This document shows, piece after piece, positions 61,549-64,000 of a DNA stretch of 64,000 nucleotides. The position numbers and the translations under genes are program-made. Below the pieces are notes generated by a model. The model was not told the DNA's origin and did no database searches. It saw only the letters and a program-made list of their open reading frames with translations. The DNA comes from Aphrocallistes beatrix (Eukaryota > Porifera > Hexactinellida > Sceptrulophora > Aphrocallistidae), in assembly GCA_963281255.1 (NCBI GenBank), contig OY725505.1, forward strand, positions 2,604,001-2,668,000, read 5' to 3'. Position 1 is the stretch's first letter. Each line of letters opens with the position of its first letter.

Positions 61549-62507
61549 CTAAGGAATGAATACATACGTACAATGGACAAATTGAAAATATTTTTCGGTA
61601 GTATTTCCTGTGGTCATTATAGATTGTGCTTCATTCATATTTTCTACACTATCAAGATTTCCCTCAATTCTTGAAAATAATTCGCAGCAAAATCTGTTAA
61701 TTACCACTTTTTTCTCAATTTGAGCCTGAGGATTGTGAAGATGTTGTAAAACGACCGATGCATTGATATATCGCTCTTGAATAATACGCTTGTCAATTGC
61801 TTCCAAAATTTGATTATTGTAATTTGAAGGAGACAAACTGAGTTAATTTAATAGAATTTTTATTGTTGCTTCCGCAATAATCAAATTAGCATCACGCCTA
61901 CATAGCGCTTCGATTGCAATTTTGATTGGAGTGAGAGCTTTGGCAATTGATTCAATCCTGATAAAATTTTGATCACTTAGATTTTCAATGGCACCAAGGT
62001 CCAATAGAGCCTTTTGAACTGGTAGCTTAAGCTGAATAATTCTTGCCAACATATCTAGTAGCTAACTCCATCGAGTCTAACAATGAAGTATTAAATTTAA
62101 TCTTTTGAGATGGATTACTCTAACATATTTTTGTAATGCTTCATTTTTCAATGGCGATCGCTTAAATTGTTTCACAATTCCGCGTATTTTGATTACAATG
62201 TCATGGCATAGTTCAGGAGAGATTTCTTGTTCAGGGATATCTAACCATCTTCCTCCATCTTCCAAAGATTCTTCAATTTCATTAGAATCAATAGTAGTTA
62301 AGATTAATTTTAGGCTTATAGGTTTGCTTTGATAGAATATATATTGTATAACTAACTGTAGTCCGTCAGCGTAGCATAATTGTTAGAATGGCGGTATTAT
62401 TCGACCAAGTTTTTTCATCATCGCACAACCATCTGTTGTAATAGCAACAATATCTGTACGAAAATCTAAACCAAATTCCTTCAGCTTTTTAGAGATTGCA
62501 ATATAGA
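61549..62507 (-). pseudogene. hAT-family transposase relic (ZBED-like)
   Basis: Reading the minus strand through several stops and frame changes: DIVAITTDGCAMMKKLGR (the T-D-x-x-x-N/A-M-x-x-x-x region), then CYADGLQLVI, QFKRSPLKNEALQKY, a broken TRW..., LARIIQLKLPVQKALLDL, SIAKALTPIKIAIEAL and a terminal QILEAIDKRI...LQHLHNP. The order matches the RNase H-like core and insertion helices of hAT transposases. The N-terminal BED finger and the C-terminal dimerisation end are missing. Pieces: 62077-62265, 61843-62052, 61549-61836 and upstream. Confidence 0.7.
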
Positions 62508-62515
62508 TTTACTAG

Positions 62516-63596
62516 ATGGCGGAACGTAAAGAATCATTCAAGGTTACAAAAGAGATTGACTATCTTATTGTGGGAGCCGGGATTTCTGGATCATTCTGTG
62601 GTTACCAACTAATGAACAAAGGCATCCAAGCAAATCAGATTCATATTCTTGAAAGTTCAACCGTATTGGTGGGTTGCTGAAGTCGGAATAGTTGAGATAG
62701 AGGGATATCGAATAAAGCAAGAAGAGGGAGGTGTGCGGTTCCACAAATATCACCGAGTCTATAAACTGGCAAAAGAACTCGGACTGAGTGATGACATTGT
62801 CGAGTTCAAAATGGGAGGTGATTACAATTTAAAATATTTCAGAGGCTATCGTTTTACTCAAGATCCCAAGGACAACCCTATTTTGTTCAAAACTTTCAAT
62901 ACAAATCAGGATGTGACAACAGACTTAACACCTAATGACATACTGAAAAATGTTTTTTATAAAATAAAGGAATTAAATGACAAAAAAGGAAAGGATCCTT
63001 CCACTCCAGAAGATTGGCAAAATGTCAGGCTTAATGGACTGTACCCGAATCCGGTATTCCAGTCCCTCTCTACAAGTGGGAATTTGGATACCTACTGAGA
63101 CACTTGGACCTAAACCCAGAGACGATTAAAATGATTCAATACGCAATGGGATTTAGATCCATCTTCAACCAAAATGTCAACGCAGGTTTCGGATTCCGAT
63201 CAAAGGCACACTGCCAATACCTACTGCACTCTAAAGCGTGGATATGATACGATTCCAAAAAGTCTATGCGAACGATTAGTGAAAAACGGTGCAAACGTGC
63301 AGCTGAATTCTGAAGTCGTGAAAATTCATGAAGAAAAGGGGGAATATTCGATTAAAGTCGAGTATATTCTGGATGGTACAACAGATAAAATCAGTTGCAA
63401 ATTCTTAGTTTTAGCCATTCCCAAATTAGCATTGCAAAAGTTATCAAACAATAATGAGTTCATGAACTCTCAACCAAACTTGAGTCTTTCTCCATAGTCC
63501 AGCAGTGGGTAGAAGGATCACTACATCACACACGGATTTGTCGATCAGCACTTCCAACAAATGAACAAGTAGGTTTGCTGAACTATAGTCATGGAT
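62516..63596 (+). pseudogene. FAD-dependent amine oxidase, frameshifted and C-terminally truncated
   Basis: ATG 62516 (MAERKESF) opens into the dinucleotide-binding YLIVGAGISGSFCGYQLM and HILESS. The frame is then lost at ~62660 and resumes in others: 62655-63098 (GGVRFHKYHRVYKLAKELGL), ~63068-63230 (DLNPETIKMIQYAMGFRS) and ~63225-63480 (LKRGYDTIPKSLCERLVKNG, FLVLAIPKLAL). A final short piece (QQWVEGSLHHTRICRSAL) ends at 63596. This is the order of flavin amine oxidases (MAO/LAAO/polyamine oxidase type), but the C-terminal FAD and substrate regions are absent. At least three or four shifts argue for a pseudogene, not introns, as no splice pairs are obvious. The hAT relic ends nine bases before its ATG. 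Confidence 0.7.
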
Positions 63597-64000
63597 AATG
63601 TAATCTGAGCCTACACTCTTGCAGAACCTTAGTGAGCTGAAAGCACTAAGGATATCATCTTGCTAAAGGTAAAGTTAGGTGCCATCTTTCTTGCCTACTG
63701 ATAGTCGAGTTTTTCTCTGTAACACGCTATCATATGCACACAGACATGCCATCATAGCATACAGACACGCCGCATGCACACATTCAGCAACTATCAGTAG
63801 GTTTAGCACCTCACTCAGATTGTGAATCCCCTGAGAACATATTAGCACATGGATTCGGGGGGTATATAAATCTATAAACTTTATATGGTTTAATATTGTA
63901 ACTTCATGAGCAGTGTGTTTACTATTACTTAAAGGAATGCCAGTCAAATTATATTCATTACAACTTGCATCACATACTAACTCATCCCAAATACAAACTT
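63597..64000. other. Window end, nothing recognised
   Basis: No supported gene. Two inverted segments (ACCTTTAG-type hairpin around 63660-63810: AACTATCAGTAGG and CCTACTGATAGT) form a loose ~140 bp palindrome, perhaps another MITE. Confidence 0.4.

Noticed and set aside
1-64000. tRNA, rRNA or snRNA genes
   Set aside because: I looked for cloverleaf-compatible GC-rich stretches; those found are R1/R2 ends and foldback elements. A covariance-model scan would be decisive and was not possible here.

Overview
This window is eukaryotic, AT-rich, repeat-laden animal DNA. The clearest single gene is a seven-exon minus-strand gene (45890-52872) whose spliced product is an F-box/leucine-rich-repeat protein of the FBXL13/DRC6 type, a ciliary nexin-dynein regulatory complex subunit. 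It is accompanied by a FAM228-like gene, NHL-repeat fragments and several lineage-specific families. The style of the families (a coiled coil with CLxxKKxELI and an NNLVxIQxKxLxxIxxGIDxL segment, and NHL repeats with VVLDRS) resembles what I remember of glass-sponge genes, so an early-branching metazoan, possibly a hexactinellid sponge, is my best guess. That assignment is inference.

Layout. 0.6-17 kb holds a dispersed array of five copies of a ~300-residue beta-propeller-like gene (starts at 765, 2878, 8465, 9809 and 15769). Two are open, one has a single nonsense codon, one is a 5' stump and one is frameshifted. Between them lie a 500-630 bp repeat (called R1), foldback elements, a FAM228-like gene (11686-12579), two NHL relics and a Ty3/gypsy relic. 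17.5-18.5 kb is a partial duplicate of the FAM228-like gene split by a 766 bp foldback element. 19.3-20.2 kb is an orphan gene with three membrane segments and a Cys-rich tail.

21-45 kb is the most distinctive part: five single-exon members of a seven-membrane-segment family (four open, one with a single internal stop), one truncated pseudogene and several C-terminal scraps, interleaved with four genes and one fragment of a coiled-coil family. A ~400 bp repeat (R2) lies between the two families in three places, which suggests a duplicating cassette coiled coil - R2 - 7TM. At the DNA level the 7TM genes are almost identical through TM3-TM6, while the predicted outer loops and N-termini differ.

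45.9-52.9 kb is the FBXL13/DRC6-like gene, with MITEs in five of its six introns. 55.5-57.2 kb is an intronless GMC-type flavin oxidoreductase, bracketed by two direct repeats 5.2 kb apart. 61.5-63.6 kb is a decayed hAT transposase abutting a frameshifted FAD amine-oxidase pseudogene.

Mobile DNA dominates the spacers: hAT-like MITEs with 8 bp target duplications, TA-flanked pogo/mariner-like MITEs, a piggyBac-like MITE at TTAA, and five copies of a GC-rich foldback minisatellite element, three with exact 9 bp target duplications. At least three of the five are nested inside other repeats. No tRNA, rRNA or CRISPR was recognised. Start codons were chosen as ATG; several apparent upstream starts are GTG or TTG and were discarded.
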